A stretch of 64,000 bases of DNA, taken from contig NC_079884.1 in assembly GCF_029227915.1 (NCBI RefSeq), forward strand, positions 14,074,001-14,138,000, written 5' to 3'. Made by a program: the position numbers and the translations under genes. The stretch is from Hydractinia symbiolongicarpus. Lineage: Eukaryota > Cnidaria > Hydrozoa > Anthoathecata > Hydractiniidae. Positions 33,892 through 46,168 of the stretch are shown piece after piece. Within the stretch, counting starts at the first letter, position 1; each line of letters starts with the position of its first letter. A model generated the notes under the pieces. The model was not told the DNA's origin. It saw only the letters and a list, made by a program, of their open reading frames with translations, and made no database searches.

Positions 33892-35049
33892 AGACAATTA
33901 ACAAATCTTATATATCCTATTTCTATATTAAGATAAAAAATTATGAAAAGAAACCTAGAAAATAACCACCGCTACATTCATCCATCAAACATGCTGCTTC
34001 GACTAGAAAGTTATGCTATATTTGCTAAAAGAACAGGCTCATGGGTGTTCATGTTTAAAATGCTACATTTAAACATGGCTGTTTTTTGATAAATGAAATC
34101 TACACTTTGTCGATGACACACAGAATACGAGCAGAAATTTTATTACTTCTTATTTAAGAACTCTTTAGTACTTGAGCATGCTAGGAGACTGGAACCTTGT
34201 CTTGCATGTAATGTTCGGCTGGTTTTGTGTTTTTTACTCAAATCAGATTACCCTGTTCAGAAACATCAAAGTAACATGAAACCAACATCCAGTAACTGGA
34301 AAAAAATAAGGTTTCATCTATTCTAAGTTTTTTCGGAACTATAGAAGAAGAGAAAGCAACATATTTTCATTTCCTATTCAAAGACTCGATAACTTTGCTT
34401 GATGTCTAAAATAGTATCTTACTGCCCATGAAATTCTTAATGTCACTGACCAAGTTCAATGAGGCGTTGTGAAGGGAGTTGAAATAAACCTTCTGATTTT
34501 TACGTTTCTGATTTTTATTTATCAAAACACTAATTCATATATCCACCTGTCCGAACGAACACAAAAAAGCATTTCCATAAATCATTTTAAATTGAAGAGT
34601 TTTTATAACCTCTTTCTTATTAATATTTTATCAGATAAAAGCAAAAAAATATGATCAGTCATTAATTTATTCAAGCCATGTTTGACTTTGGTTTGAATTA
34701 CAGCTAATTAAAAAGCATTAAAGCCAGATCTGTTGACAAGAAACGATAAGTTTTGTTCAGCAATTTAAACATAATTGCCAATGTAAGCTCTATGCTCTTC
34801 ATTGCAGAGGATTTAAAAGAACGAAATATTCAGAGTTTCACTAAGTAGCTGAAAATTACGATGGAGCGATATGGTATTGAATTTTATATCGTTTAAATCT
34901 GATGAAAACTGTAAGTTGTATTTTGAAAGTACAAAGATAAAAGAAGTTAAACGTGCTTCGATTTTTAGTAGCCATACCACTGCTTCTAGTGAGGTCTTTT
35001 ACAGAAATAACAGACAGTTACCAGTTGGCCTTACTGGTTTTATTCAAGC
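33892..35049. other. Non-coding spacer before the coiled-coil gene
   Basis: No motif-bearing frame. A candidate acceptor (TTCATTGCAG, about 34,798-34,807) precedes a short open stretch ending at 34,847, with nothing to connect it to. The promoter of the 35,050 gene presumably lies here. Confidence 0.35.
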
Positions 35050-35796
35050 ATGGTGAACAAGACCGCAAAAGTTGAAGCTTATTGTGAAAAAGCCACTCAA
35101 GAAAAAGTAACGAAGTTTCTACAAGATCTGAAAATAAAGTTTCTTCAAGGAACTCTTTGCGAGGAGGATTTTCAGTATGATGTGGGTTTGCTTTTAACCA
35201 ACGAGTCACAAAGTAATAATAATAACAATAATAAAGACGGGGAAAAGTTAAATGGAACAACACATCACTTGGACAAAAAAGATCAGAATAATGCAGATGA
35301 CATCCCTGTTGAGTTTGAGTTAGAACTGGAGAATGGACAGGTTAAAGTTACTTCTCCAGTAAGAGCACAGTCATTCAGTTATACTGCCCAACCAATCGAG
35401 AAGTCTAAAAAACTCACACGTAGTATCTCCAAGGATGATCAGAGCATGCGAGACCACATGCAACAACTTATGGCAACGTTTGAAAAAGAAAAAAAAAACC
35501 TTGATCGGAAATTGGAGATGGAAAAAGAAATTATAAGGAAGAAAATTGAAGCTGAGTATACTTTAAAGTTGGGAGAACAGCAGAAATACATTGATGATGT
35601 TACAAAGGAATTTCTAGAAAGCATTGAAGCGATCAAACATGAGAAAAAGGAGATGATACTACTCCACCAGCTGGAAAAAAAACAAAACGAAGAGTTCTAC
35701 TTAAAACGAATGCAAGAATTCCAACGGCAAATGAAACTGGACCAACAAAGAAATATTTTACAAGCTCACAAGAAATGGGAAAGCACAAAAATATAG
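35050..35796 (+). CDS. Intronless coiled-coil protein, function unknown
   Basis: Intact 248-residue frame. Residues 1-50 are probably helical (ATQEKVTKFLQDLKIKFLQG). A polar, Asn-rich low-complexity stretch follows (QSNNNNNNKDGEK). After a Ser-rich linker (PVRAQSFSYTAQ), residues about 130-245 form a long charged coiled coil (MATFEKEKKNLDRKLEME, EEFYLKRMQEFQRQMKLD). There is no signal peptide or membrane segment, so it is probably cytoplasmic. Composition is clearly coding-like, and the frame begins at the first ATG after upstream stops. No family was recognised. The single exon and C-terminal coiled coil would fit a retrocopy or the last exon of a larger gene, although no acceptor was confirmed upstream. 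Confidence 0.6.
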   Translation: MVNKTAKVEAYCEKATQEKVTKFLQDLKIKFLQGTLCEEDFQYDVGLLLTNESQSNNNNNNKDGEKLNGTTHHLDKKDQNNADDIPVEFELELENGQVKVTSPVRAQSFSYTAQPIEKSKKLTRSISKDDQSMRDHMQQLMATFEKEKKNLDRKLEMEKEIIRKKIEAEYTLKLGEQQKYIDDVTKEFLESIEAIKHEKKEMILLHQLEKKQNEEFYLKRMQEFQRQMKLDQQRNILQAHKKWESTKI

Positions 35797-36824
35797 ATTA
35801 AAATTAAAAAGCGCTACTAAGTGTTTTCGAAAAGTTAAAAAGTATACGGAAGTGTAAAGTTCAGTGTCAAAGAGCGTCATTTTTACCACTTATTACGAGG
35901 TAGAGAATTAAAACAGAAAAGATTTGATTACTGCCAATTAACATCAATGATCGTAGGAATTTAAGATATGAATCTTATTTTCAATACTCTCACATAATGT
36001 ATTGTAAACAAAAGAAGAGTAAACAAGTTATACTTGGTATCCACCTGGTGTTAATTCTCGTTAAGCTGATGCGCTAATTGGAGATAAGTTTTTAACGTGA
36101 ATGGAGACTTCGATGACTAATTAGCGCAAATGTTTAAATTCCGATAAGTGCGCTGGCTAAATATCAAAATTTTCATGAGTAGACTCTCGATATGACAAAC
36201 TCCCAAGGGGAATGAAAAAAAGATTGTTACATCGAGGGAAATTTCCCCCCATTTTTCCCCAAATCGCCTAAATTTTTGTCCATTAGAAGAACTTGTATGA
36301 AAAATACTTTTGATTTACATTTCACTATAAAACACCGTCAAATATATGTATAATTAACTAAGGTTGAATCACACGAAATTCGAATAAAATATGTTCGTGT
36401 TTGCTTACAAAAATTCTTCTATCAAAAAGACTTATCATAAAATCATTTGGTTGTTTGTTGTGTAGACACGCGTTTTAACTTTTTCCAATAATGGCTCTAA
36501 TGGATGAATTACCTTTAGTTTGCCTTCTTCACCTTAAAATTTCTTATAATTTTTGCGTTTTGTTTACAGTTAGTGTTTATTGTTAACTGTCTGTATTTTG
36601 CAAGCAGGCAATGCAGTTTTTTAGGCATTCTGATTGGCTTAGCACTCTTAATAACGGGCCGATATGAAGCGGTATTGCCCGTCGTCAAGAAAAATGGTAG
36701 CTTAAAATGTAAACAAGCACAAGAAACAAGTTTTAAGAAGCATTGAAAATGTTTATATCTAACTCCTACAATACATTTAGCGATAAAAACATTTTCATAG
36801 AATAGAAACAACAACGATATCAAA
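35797..36824. other. Non-coding spacer
   Basis: AT-rich, without convincing frames. A minus frame at 36,515-36,841 has no motif. Confidence 0.35.
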
Positions 36825-37247
36825 AAAATGTATATGATCATGTGCTTTTGATGAGCGGTTAATGAGATATAAAGGGTTTAAAATTTTTGCTGACGTCAGC
36901 AAAGACCTGCTAAAATACTAAAAAATGTTTTTCAGAAATTTGTACACCTGTTGCCTTCAACGCATAGATCTTGAAACACTGATCAAGACAATGTATAGGA
37001 TTATGTATCTTTGACAAACAATTGCAAAGAAATTAGGGTTTGAAGGTTTTTAGATGATGTAATCAACCCCTCCATTCCTAAACGGATTTTGGTGACCCAG
37101 GTTTGGGAAACTTGCCCAAATTGATCCTAGGTGGCCCCTAGTTACCCACGCGGTGAAAAATCATTGATGTCACCACCTCGTTTCCAAGTTATTTAGCCTC
37201 AAAGTTTTAGGTGCACTGTAATGACTTCATTAATTTAATATAGGATA
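36825..37247 (-). mobile_element. Helitron-like array unit A, truncated
   Basis: Diverged copy of the long unit type found at 37,248 and 37,965. It shares GACGTCAGCAA, TAGATCTTGAAACACTGATC, GATGATGTAATCAACCC and GGTTTGGGAAACTTGCCCAA. It lacks the hairpin/CTAG end and is cut at about 36,825. Confidence 0.6.
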
Positions 37248-37964
37248 CTAGTCGATAAGCCCGTGGAAAAATCCACTGAGGCAGGATAAAAATGGAAAAA
37301 AACGTCATTTATATTTTGATGACGTCAGCAACCCATTCTCATAAAAAATAGAACTTTGCTTTCACGTTGCCTCGACTGTGTGGAGATTAAACTGCTGATG
37401 ATCAAGAAAATGTATATGATCGTGTGGTTTTAATGAGTGGTTAAAGAGATATAAGGGATTTAAAAATTTTACTGACGTTAGCAATCGCCCGTCAAGACCC
37501 AAAAAATTTTTTCAGAAATTTGTATACCTGTTGCCTTCATTGTATAGATCTTGAAACGCTGATCAAGAAAATGTATAGGATCGTGTACTTCTGACAAACG
37601 GATGCAGAAATATTAGGGTTTAAAGGTTTTTTGATGACGTCATCAACCCGCCCATTCCGAAACGGATTCGGGGACCCATGTTTGGGAAACTTACCCAAAT
37701 TGGTCCCAGGTAGTCGTTTTGCCTAGGCAGGAGATGACGTCAGTTATTTCCATCCGTTTCCAAGTTATTTAGCCTTAAATTTGAAAGTGCAATGCAATGG
37801 CTTCACTAATCTTAATATACTTTCCTTTGACGTCAATATTACTCTAACGTCAAAGTTTGCTAATTTACAGAACAAATTTATAGGGAATGTTTTATAGACT
37901 TTATCAAAGAAATTTTATCCACTTTGCAAAAGTCACAGACAGAACTGGCGTATTATTATATAGA
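37248..37964 (-). mobile_element. Helitron-like array unit B, 717 bp
   Basis: On the minus strand it starts TCTATATAATAATACGCCAG and ends with hairpin GTGGATTTTTCCAC, then GGGCTTATCGACTAG. The interior has no gene and carries TGACGTCA words and a conserved AAACGGATTCGGGGACCCA stretch. It is joined to unit C without any spacer base. Confidence 0.7.
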
Positions 37965-38542
37965 CTAGTCGATAAAGCCCGTGGAGAAATCCACTTAGGC
38001 AGAAGGACAATGGAAAAATAGGTTGTTTTAGATTTTTTGCTAAAGTCAACAGTGCAGGTACAAAAAAAATTGGCCAAGTTTAGTTTATTCGTTGCCTATA
38101 ACGTGTAAAGGTTAAAACGCTGATCACAATAATGTATAGGATCATATGTATCCGACAAAAGCCTAAGGAGATGTAAGGTGTTAAAAATTTTGTTGACGTC
38201 AGCAATGGCCTGTCAAACCCAAAAATTTATTTTCAAGAAATTTGTGTACCTATTGCCTTCATCGTATAGATTTTGAAACGCTGATCAAGAAAATGTATAG
38301 GATCGCGTGTTTTTGACAACCGGTTGCAGAGATATTAGGGTTGAAGGCTTTTTGGTGACGTCATCAACCCGTCCATTCCGAAACGGATTCGGGGACCCAG
38401 GTTTGGGAAACTTACCCAAATTGGTCCCAGGTGGTCCCTAGTTACCTACGCAGGAGATGACGTCAGTTATTTCCACCCATTTCCAAGTTATTTAGCTTTA
38501 AATTTAAAAGTGCAATGGAATGGCTTCACTAATATTAATATA
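37965..38542 (-). mobile_element. Helitron-like array unit C, 578 bp
   Basis: The same interior as unit B (for example CCGTCCATTCCGAAACGGAT, GGTTTGGGAAACTTACCCAA). The hairpin/CTAG end is intact; the opposite end stops in AT-rich sequence without the TCTCT terminus. Confidence 0.7.
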
Positions 38543-38719
38543 CTAGTCGTTGCCCGTGGAAAAATCTACGGGTTTGCCCGTCCTTTATATTTACCCGTCG
38601 CAACAAAGTGAATAAAAATATATCGCATTTGACATTCGTGTTTCCGTAACATCATTTTCTAACTCAGCGGGGGGTACGCGCAGAGACAGACAGACGGAAT
38701 ACGGCTATTATAATAGAGA
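38543..38719 (-). mobile_element. Helitron-like array unit, 177 bp
   Basis: Short-type copy: minus-strand TCTCTATTATAATAGCCGTA start, hairpin CCCGTAGATTTTTCCACGGG, CAACGACTAG end. It abuts the next unit exactly. Confidence 0.75.
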
Positions 38720-38921
38720 CTAGTCTTTAGCCCGTGGAAAAATCCATGGGGTCGCCCGTCGCGTTCGCTCGTCCTTTAAATTTACCTGTCGCAACAAAGT
38801 GGATAAAAATATATCGCATTTGATATTCGTGCGCATTTTAAAAATTTCGTGTTTCCGTTACGGGACGCCGGTTTCGCAGACACACAGACAGACAGACGGA
38901 ATACGGCTATTATTAAAGAGA
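38720..38921 (-). mobile_element. Helitron-like array unit, 202 bp
   Basis: Short-type copy: minus-strand TCTCTTTAATAATAGCCGTA start, hairpin CCCATGGATTTTTCCACGGG, CTAAAGACTAG end. Closest to the copy at 25,644. Confidence 0.75.
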
Positions 38922-39832
38922 TATCTAAATACTGCACATTTACAATTAATCACAAAGGACCTTTTCTATAGAATGCTTTTTTAAGTGAAAGAACAAAAAT
39001 TATAACTCATTCAATTCTTTTAAGAGCAAATTGAAACTGTAAATGTCTCCATTGACAAAGCGACATATTTTTAAGCAATAACGTTATAGCTCTTCTTTTA
39101 TTTAATTATATACTATCAATTATTTTCTTTATATTAAGAGTAGCGTTTGTTAAGTGTCTATAAATAATGTTTACCAAGGGGGCTTGATGTCAAAAAAATT
39201 CTCGTCTATAAACACAAAGTGATCGTTACAGAAGGAAAGTCTCTTTATGAGTAGGTGGACAAGACTGAATCTGTTCACAGGAGGATGATTTGGGGTGGCT
39301 GGGCGTCATTGATGGCTAGTTGGAGGTCAATGAGGGTGGTTGGGGGTTCATTGCACGTCTTATTATTAGCCTCTGACAACTACTGTCTGAGGGATCATAT
39401 AAAGCTTGTAAAATTAACACAGTCAGCTATATCAAAAGTCGCTTGAATTTGTTTTCATAACAATTTTGTAATAACATTTTAGGGTCTCTACGAGGGAAAA
39501 TTAAATTGATTATGAAACACGAATTTGCTATTTTTAACAATGTCGATATATTATTGTGCAGAAGTTTCAAATTTCCATTATTTCTTTGTGTGTTTTTCTA
39601 CGCGGAAAAAGTATATTCATATTACAACAATAAAATTAAATTAGGCTTTATTATGATTTCAATTAGAAATATTAAAAAAAACCAAATAATCTTAAAAAGT
39701 AGCAGCTAGAGGGAAGAGAAAGCGAAACATTCATAAGTAAAACATAATCAATATCTTTTTTAAAAATACAACAAAGTAACAACAACTACTCAATTGCCCC
39801 CATAAGTAAAGTATTTCATTCAAATACATTTT
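38922..39832. other. Non-coding spacer
   Basis: No gene recognised. A 63-codon plus frame at 39,255 is Gly/Trp-rich from a GGTGG-rich low-complexity stretch. Confidence 0.35.
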
Positions 39833-40354
39833 CTATTTTTGTTTCTCTTCTTTGTGCAGTGCTTCTATAACTGGAGATACTTTCCCATCTGTTATAAACT
39901 TTTCTTTCACTGATTCATCCAAGTAAATAAACCCTTTCATTTGCCCTCTGCAACCAGAGGTTTTGCATTGACAATCAAACGGATCAGAGCTTATATACTC
40001 TGTTGTTTCGTAATCATAAGTGATCAACTCTCCTTTTGAGATGTCTTTCAATGCTACTAGCTTCCACGGTTCGGTTTCAAATTGAAATGCAGAATTAGGC
40101 ACGCACGCGTGAGAGGTATATTTTATAAGACTGGAAACTTCCGTGTGCTCGTGTAGTTGAGTATGGATAGAGTGCATATTTGCTTGAGGTAATTTTTCAC
40201 CGACAAGATCTCCGATTACTGAACCTGCAGCAATAAATGTTTTGGCCACTAAACCTTTTCCGGTACCAACATCGTCATTCACTTCAACGAGATCTGCAGA
40301 CATTTTGGAAATTACGATAAACTTTTTAGAATTCGTGTGTTTGTAGTTTAGCAA
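39833..40354 (-). CDS. Small intronless SET-domain protein, putative lysine methyltransferase
   Basis: Transfers methyl groups from S-adenosylmethionine to protein lysines in active relatives. The 173-residue frame is almost only a SET domain: GKGLVAKTFIAAGSVIGDL (SET-N start), TSHACVPNSAF at residues 80-90 (the NHSCxPN-like cofactor site, keeping His, Cys and Asn), GELITYDY at 108-115 (the catalytic Tyr region), and a short post-SET FDCQCKTSGCRG at 127-137 with three Cys for zinc. A second ATG at 40301-40303 gives a shorter, more typical start (MSADLVEVNDD) and may be the true one. There are no introns, in contrast to the multi-exon genes nearby. The compact SET plus Cys-rich tail resembles stand-alone SET proteins of bacteria and protists as well as small animal ones. 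The target is unknown. Confidence 0.78.
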   Translation of the reverse strand: MLNYKHTNSKKFIVISKMSADLVEVNDDVGTGKGLVAKTFIAAGSVIGDLVGEKLPQANMHSIHTQLHEHTEVSSLIKYTSHACVPNSAFQFETEPWKLVALKDISKGELITYDYETTEYISSDPFDCQCKTSGCRGQMKGFIYLDESVKEKFITDGKVSPVIEALHKEEKQK

Positions 40355-40534
40355 ATTTACTTCACAACAAGTTTGAAATTTGAGCTGCCTATAATGTTGT
40401 TTTTAACAATAACATTAGAACATCTCACTAAGTTGTATGGCGATAAAACGCGTGATTAAATTTTGTAAATTAAATTAAAGCTTTATTTAAAAACAAGATT
40501 TGACTTCAGAAAATATATTGATAGCTAAGTAAAT

Positions 40535-41345
40535 AAGCAATTACGGGAATATTTTTTTTTTCTGACCGTCATTTTATATAACTTGGCAAAGTCGTTATCA
40601 CGACCCATGACTCGTGTTATCATTCGTTCCACTTCAGAGCACATACTTTCGCAAGCATAATTTTTCGCGTGATGAAAAACACGCAGACAGGTACAGGACA
40701 AAATTGTTCCGGGATAAAAATTTGTCAATCTGCTGGCTGTTTTCTTCTTTTTCTTCGTCTTCTTTTTCAACTTTCTCTGTTTCTCCATGCATTTACAAAT
40801 AACCATTGGTGGAAGTTTAAAAGCCTTATGCTCGTCACCTTGTCTTTGAGCTCCTGCGGTTAAAACTTCTCATTCTCAGTTGTTGCCACTTTTGCAGTTT
40901 TAATGCCACTGAAATCATAGGTTGCAGATCCTGGTAAATCAAAGTAACATGGCGCTTTATCCATGTTCAAAATCATATCATGATCTTGGTAGCAATTTTT
41001 TATTTTAGCAAGAAATTAATCAGCCCGTTCCGGTGCATCTATTGGTATTTTTTGTCCTTCACCTGTTACTCGACGGTAAGTTAAGTTGTTTCTGCTTAGC
41101 ATTTGAGTTAGGCAACCATTTGATACTTTCAATGTTTCTTTGAATGAGGATAAACCTTTTGAAAAAGTGTTGCTGCTTTTCTGAAACTTTTTGATGTTTT
41201 TTCTTTCTTTTTTGAAGTAATCCACCAGAGCATCTTCAAGGGATGGAAATCTTTCATAGCCCTTTTTCTTCGTTTGATCTCAAGCCTTTGTTTGACAAGC
41301 TTTTTCTATTGCTGCACGTTGTTTTTTCCATCGTGGAATATTATT
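40535..41345 (-). pseudogene. Pogo/Tigger-type (CENP-B-like) transposase relic
   Basis: Minus-strand pieces follow the order of a pogo-family DDE transposase. A basic helix (RWKKQRAAIEKACQTKA) and FPSLEDALVDYFKKERK form the start of the CENP-B-type helix-turn-helix. NGCLTQMLSRNNLTYRRVTGEG ends the DNA-binding part, followed by PIDAPERAD. MILNMDKAPCYFDLPGSATY contains a catalytic-type Asp in the NMDxxP setting, and a Lys-rich segment follows (KAFKLPPMVICKCMEKQRK). Stops and frameshifts lie near 41,285, 41,018 and 40,868, so it is dead. The downstream DDE residues were not located. Terminal inverted repeats were not found. Confidence 0.72.
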
Positions 41346-41485
41346 TCTACCAACTTAACAAGTTTCAGATGTTGCCGAAGTGTTTCCGCTATTTTCATCT
41401 AAGGTTTTCAGAACAGTCTTTAAAAAGGTCAACAAATAGCTCTTCCTTGTGTCAATATGAACTAACAAGAACTCAAAAACGGTAA

Positions 41486-43380
41486 AGATTCGATCTAACT
41501 CTTTTGTTTTTTGTCCAAATCAAACGATCGAACGTCAGGGGAAATAAAATATATTGTCAACAATTTTGCAAGCAGTAAATACGTCGCGTAAATTTTAACA
41601 ACATGTTTGGCTACCATTTTAGAAAAAAATCGAAAAACAGGGGATTTTCTTACAGTAGAACGACTTCACATGTGAAAATATATGGTGCACGACACAAAAA
41701 ACCGATTTTTATTTTCTTTGAGGTGCATTTTCTTAAAAATACTTCACATTTTTTCAATGACGGTCAATAATTCCATAAATATAGAACGTAAGCTCTGTAG
41801 AAAACCAAACCTATTAAAAACTAAAAAGAAATTGCCCTGGCAAATGCGCTACCAAAACATGGTCAAAACGGGCTAAAATACCCTATTTTTGACAAATTGA
41901 CCACCCAAAAAAATATTTAACAACCAAAAATGTGTTTGACAGTCGTTGAATATTAAAATACTATCCTTCGCGAAGTGGAAACAACAAAATTTAAATTTAA
42001 ATATTAATTGTATTTTCGCGTCGTTTTCGCAAGAACTTTCTTCTTTTTTTCTAATTTGAAATTCGAATGTTTATATTTTTAGTTCCGTGCGAGAGATTAA
42101 CCAGATTTCATTCTCATGGGAGATATAGGCATCGAAAAATCTTGTTTTGTACAGAAGATAATAAAAAAGAAGAGGGTACATTGCTGCTTTTTAAAAAGAT
42201 CAGAGTTTGTCAATTTTATTCACCCCCTGGTAACTTAATTAGGATTGTCGCAATGATGCCCAACTAGATAGACTTAAAGCATAGCTTCCACCCTTGTACA
42301 ATTAAAACAAACAAAAAGTCTGAAGACTAACTTGCGCATGAAAAAATTCTTCCGCAGCGCGAACTTTTTTGTGAAGATTTTTCTTAAGAATAAAGGGCGC
42401 TAAAAACTTTATCACAGACCATGCGGGCTTAATTATTATATAATAACGGGAACGTCACACATAATTATATTTCACTGTTTTTTTAACAAATCAAAATAAT
42501 GCATATGCAGTCAGGGGGTTGGGAATAATTAAACGCGAAAAAACGAAAAACAAAATGTCGCTTCCCATAAAAACATTCTTATGCCGTACCTAAGTAAATT
42601 AATTTTAATAAGCTAACATGATGAACTGTGAGCCATTTTTTACCAATTAGATAGCCATGAAAAAGTTAAAGCCGATATCAGATTTAGCCAGCTATAAACT
42701 CAACGAGGTTTCTTTCCTGTGATCGTAAAAAACAAATTAGCCAATATGTATAACGTACAGGACCAGTTGTATGTTAACGAAAAAAAAAGAATATCGTGTA
42801 CGTTACGTGTTTATCTCGCAACGATTAGCCCTACCAAGAAGACGCATTGGACGAAATTAAGGTCATTGTTGGAAACTAATTTTTATTCTATATTCCATAA
42901 CTACATACAATTAAATCAGGATCTGAATAAACTTTTCAAGATGGAGCTCTTTTTGCAATTTTGTTTCATTAAGCAGACTGTGGTCACGTCAACAAAATAC
43001 ATGTAACATGATTTATGGGAAAAGAGAGTATTGTGTTACTATTTGCAAAATTGTTAGAACACATGACTAGCTGTATATACTATAGAAGATTGCAGTGTGT
43101 AGTGCTTTTCACTATTTCGTTGGGTAACAAAAGTGAAAAAGAGAGTTGCTAATCACATTTACGAAAAATGCGGGTATGTTTTCGCGAACTTTGGATTAAC
43201 AACTCTTTTCGGTACGGGGTTCTTCGAACGTATTATGACCGGGGGGCGGATTCCGGATTAATCACGTGTCTAAAACATGAAAAAAGATTCTGCTTGATGA
43301 AAAAAAGTTGGGAGTTGTGTTGCAGATTTTCATGTTCTAAGGATAATCGTAACAAGAGTTAATAAATTTTCCAGATTATA
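41486..43380. other. Non-coding stretch
   Basis: Several AT-rich frames up to 95 codons without motifs. No gene or intact element recognised. Confidence 0.35.
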
Positions 43381-43383
43381 AGT

Positions 43384-46168
43384 GTTTCATAGAGATTTTT
43401 AAGGGTAGTTCGCGCTAGCGAAGGGCTTTGTAGGGACACATTTTTGGCTTGTTTTTATTTGTCCCGATAGCCCAAGTAATTTTCATGGTCAGTTTTTCAC
43501 AACTATTCTGGCTAGTGCTGCGAAAAGAGGCAGAAATGCAAAATCCTGTCTGATGTTTATTCAACTAGTTTTTTACTTTAACTGACGTTTTGCTTTTTAC
43601 TAACACGTTTAAATGGTGTTGCTAACCCTCTTTGTGGTATATTGACATGGGTGAGATGTTGGAATCCAAGAAAACTTAAATTATTGATTTTTATAGAGAG
43701 ACAAGGGAAGACATATTGTCGATGTTGGTTTTAGGGGTTAGCTTCCTGTTGCAAGCTACATATACCATACATTTTTTGTTGTGAGGAATAAAGTAATGGT
43801 TAAAAAGAAACACTATTCTATCATTATCAGTGCACTTTAGCAAGAAGAAATAAAAATTACAGCTAGCTAAAAAGACTCGAAGGAAGTTTTTTTTAAGCTG
43901 TAGCTAGCTATATATGGAGCTGCAAGTTTGACATGGATTAACGTGGTAGAGCATTTAATAAAGGATTTATTTACAAAGTATAGCTAACTAGCTATATAAA
44001 AAAAGGAACAAATGAAATCGATTGAAAATAAAATACACTTCAATGATAAAATGACTGGCTTTAAATTTTCGTTAGAAATTATTGTATATAAATGTTACAT
44101 AACTAGCTAAGAAGGGATATATAAAATAGCATGTTACATTGTATTACTGTGTTCTTAATTTTAAAAAATTGCAAAAATAAATTTTAGGCAAGGTCCACTT
44201 GTGATAGCTATAGTAATTTTGGTACATTGACATAAGAAAATTTTTGCACATATTTTGCACAATTCTGCAAAATTGGCAACCGAAAATATTTGACGAAAAC
44301 AGTCAAAGTCACTAAATTTGTTAAAAAAGTTATTTTCCATTAAATTTGTTTATTTTAACCACAATATATTGTTTTATTTTATTTTTCGCTGCGGTCGAAA
44401 CTTTGCACTTTACAGATTAAAATTAATTCAATGCAAAATTGAGGTTTAGCAATTTTTAAGGTTAAGTTGGTGTACGAACTGCACTGTTTGATGTTTCTTG
44501 AAGTTGAGTGATATTAGAAGTAAATTTTTATGATCCTATTTTTAGCATTTGTGCACTTTCCCACCTATATATCTGATTCATGTATGAATAAGGCTACGAT
44601 ATATGAGTGACCAAGTGTGACCCCTAGCGAAGAAAAACTACATCCAGACAGATACAACCAGCTTTGACAATTTTAAATTTGGTGTATAAAAAAGCCCTAG
44701 TTAGTTAAATAAAGTTTCTAGCAAACACAAAATAAGAAATTTTGGAATTGTTTTTTTAATATTATAGCTAGTAGGTATCTGTTTAATGAGCATGAAACTA
44801 TTAGTTTAAAAAAACCCCATTGTTTTCTTTATTGTGTTTAAGGAGCTACATTATTTTGGCTGTACTAGCAAGGAGGTTTAAAAAGAAGGAGAGAGAACTC
44901 TTTTATTTCTATTGAAATCATCCGTGTCTCATGTTTACTTTTCTCTATTGTTCTTACATCGAATTCTGTCAATCAAAATTTGAAATCTCGCGCTTAAATT
45001 AATAAATTAGCCGTTGTCTTTTGTTACTATTTGCATAAATTATGAGCCCGCGGCTATTTTTCTCTCAGCGGTAAATGCTTGTTAGTTGATAAATTTGTCG
45101 TTTTTACATATCATAAACAAGCAAGAAGCGAAATGGCAGGCGAAGACGTTAAAAATATAATAGAATTGGATGATGACTTTTTTGTGACGGAAGAAATGTT
45201 GTCAGATTTTACTGTTTACGAAAGTTGTGAGGTGGAAGTATCGTTTGTGGAAGATCTGTTGGAAGAAGAAAATGAAGTAGATGCTGGATATTTGGGTATT
45301 CCTCAAATAGTATTCGTTGATGAAGAAGATGTGGACATGGTGGTTGATAACAACAGTACCAAAAATGTGAAGTTTGTGTGCAGCAAGTGCAAAAAACAGT
45401 ATTTTAAAGAAGCTTACTACAAGAAACATACTCTGATATGTAAAAAGCCAACAGGTAATGCTTCAGTTTAATAAAGTCATGTTTTCTTTAAAACACCATT
45501 AGCTAGCTAGCTATAATGTTTTGTTTTTTGACTCTGCATGTAGATTTCATAGAAAAGCTATTGTATTATCATCATTTGATATGCTTTTTGTTGTTGTTGT
45601 CTTGTTTTGTTATCACAACTGTGTTCTGATGTCAACTCTGTATTCCAATAATAGATCCAGAAACAACAACAGTGGCAAGAAAAACTCCTGATGACTCAAA
45701 AAATAAATCAACTACAACAATTTTTAAACCTCCTTGGTACTAGTAGCTAATCTTTAATGACATGCTAGCAATTCCTCTTTGATCAGCACTGTGATATTTT
45801 TAAGACAATATTAAAACTTATGATGTAACTAGCTACCAAGAAAAAAGTTTCCTTCTCTCTTGACTGCCAACTTTTCATGATTTCATGATGAGTGTACCCC
45901 CACAACTTGAAGCAATTAATAACCAAGTTTAGGTCTTGAACTTTCATAATATACACTCTTATGTCAATGCTGAGTATCCTTCCTTTAAATAATTGTAAAA
46001 TCAATATATTGTACCAGTTTAAAAGTTGAATATACGACGTAAAAAGTGAATAATTCTCTGCGTGCTGCATGTTTTTCCTAGTAAATGCCTTACGCTCTGC
46101 GGGGTATATAAAAATTTGTCCCTACAAGCGCTTCGCTAGACCTGCCCAGACCTGCGCGGTATGAAACT
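43384..46168. repeat. Inverted repeat pair around the zinc-finger gene
   Basis: GTTTCATA...CTAGCGAAGGGCTTTGTAGGGACACATTTTT (43,384-43,451) faces its imperfect reverse complement at about 46,110-46,168 (AAAAATTTGTCCCTACAAGCGCTTCGCTAG...TATGAAAC). The best-matching part is about 30 bp. The 2.8-kb interval could be one DNA transposon or two separately inserted fragments. Confidence 0.5.

Noticed and set aside
42719-43006. 95-codon plus frame
   Set aside because: No recognised motif or splice structure, and composition not clearly coding.
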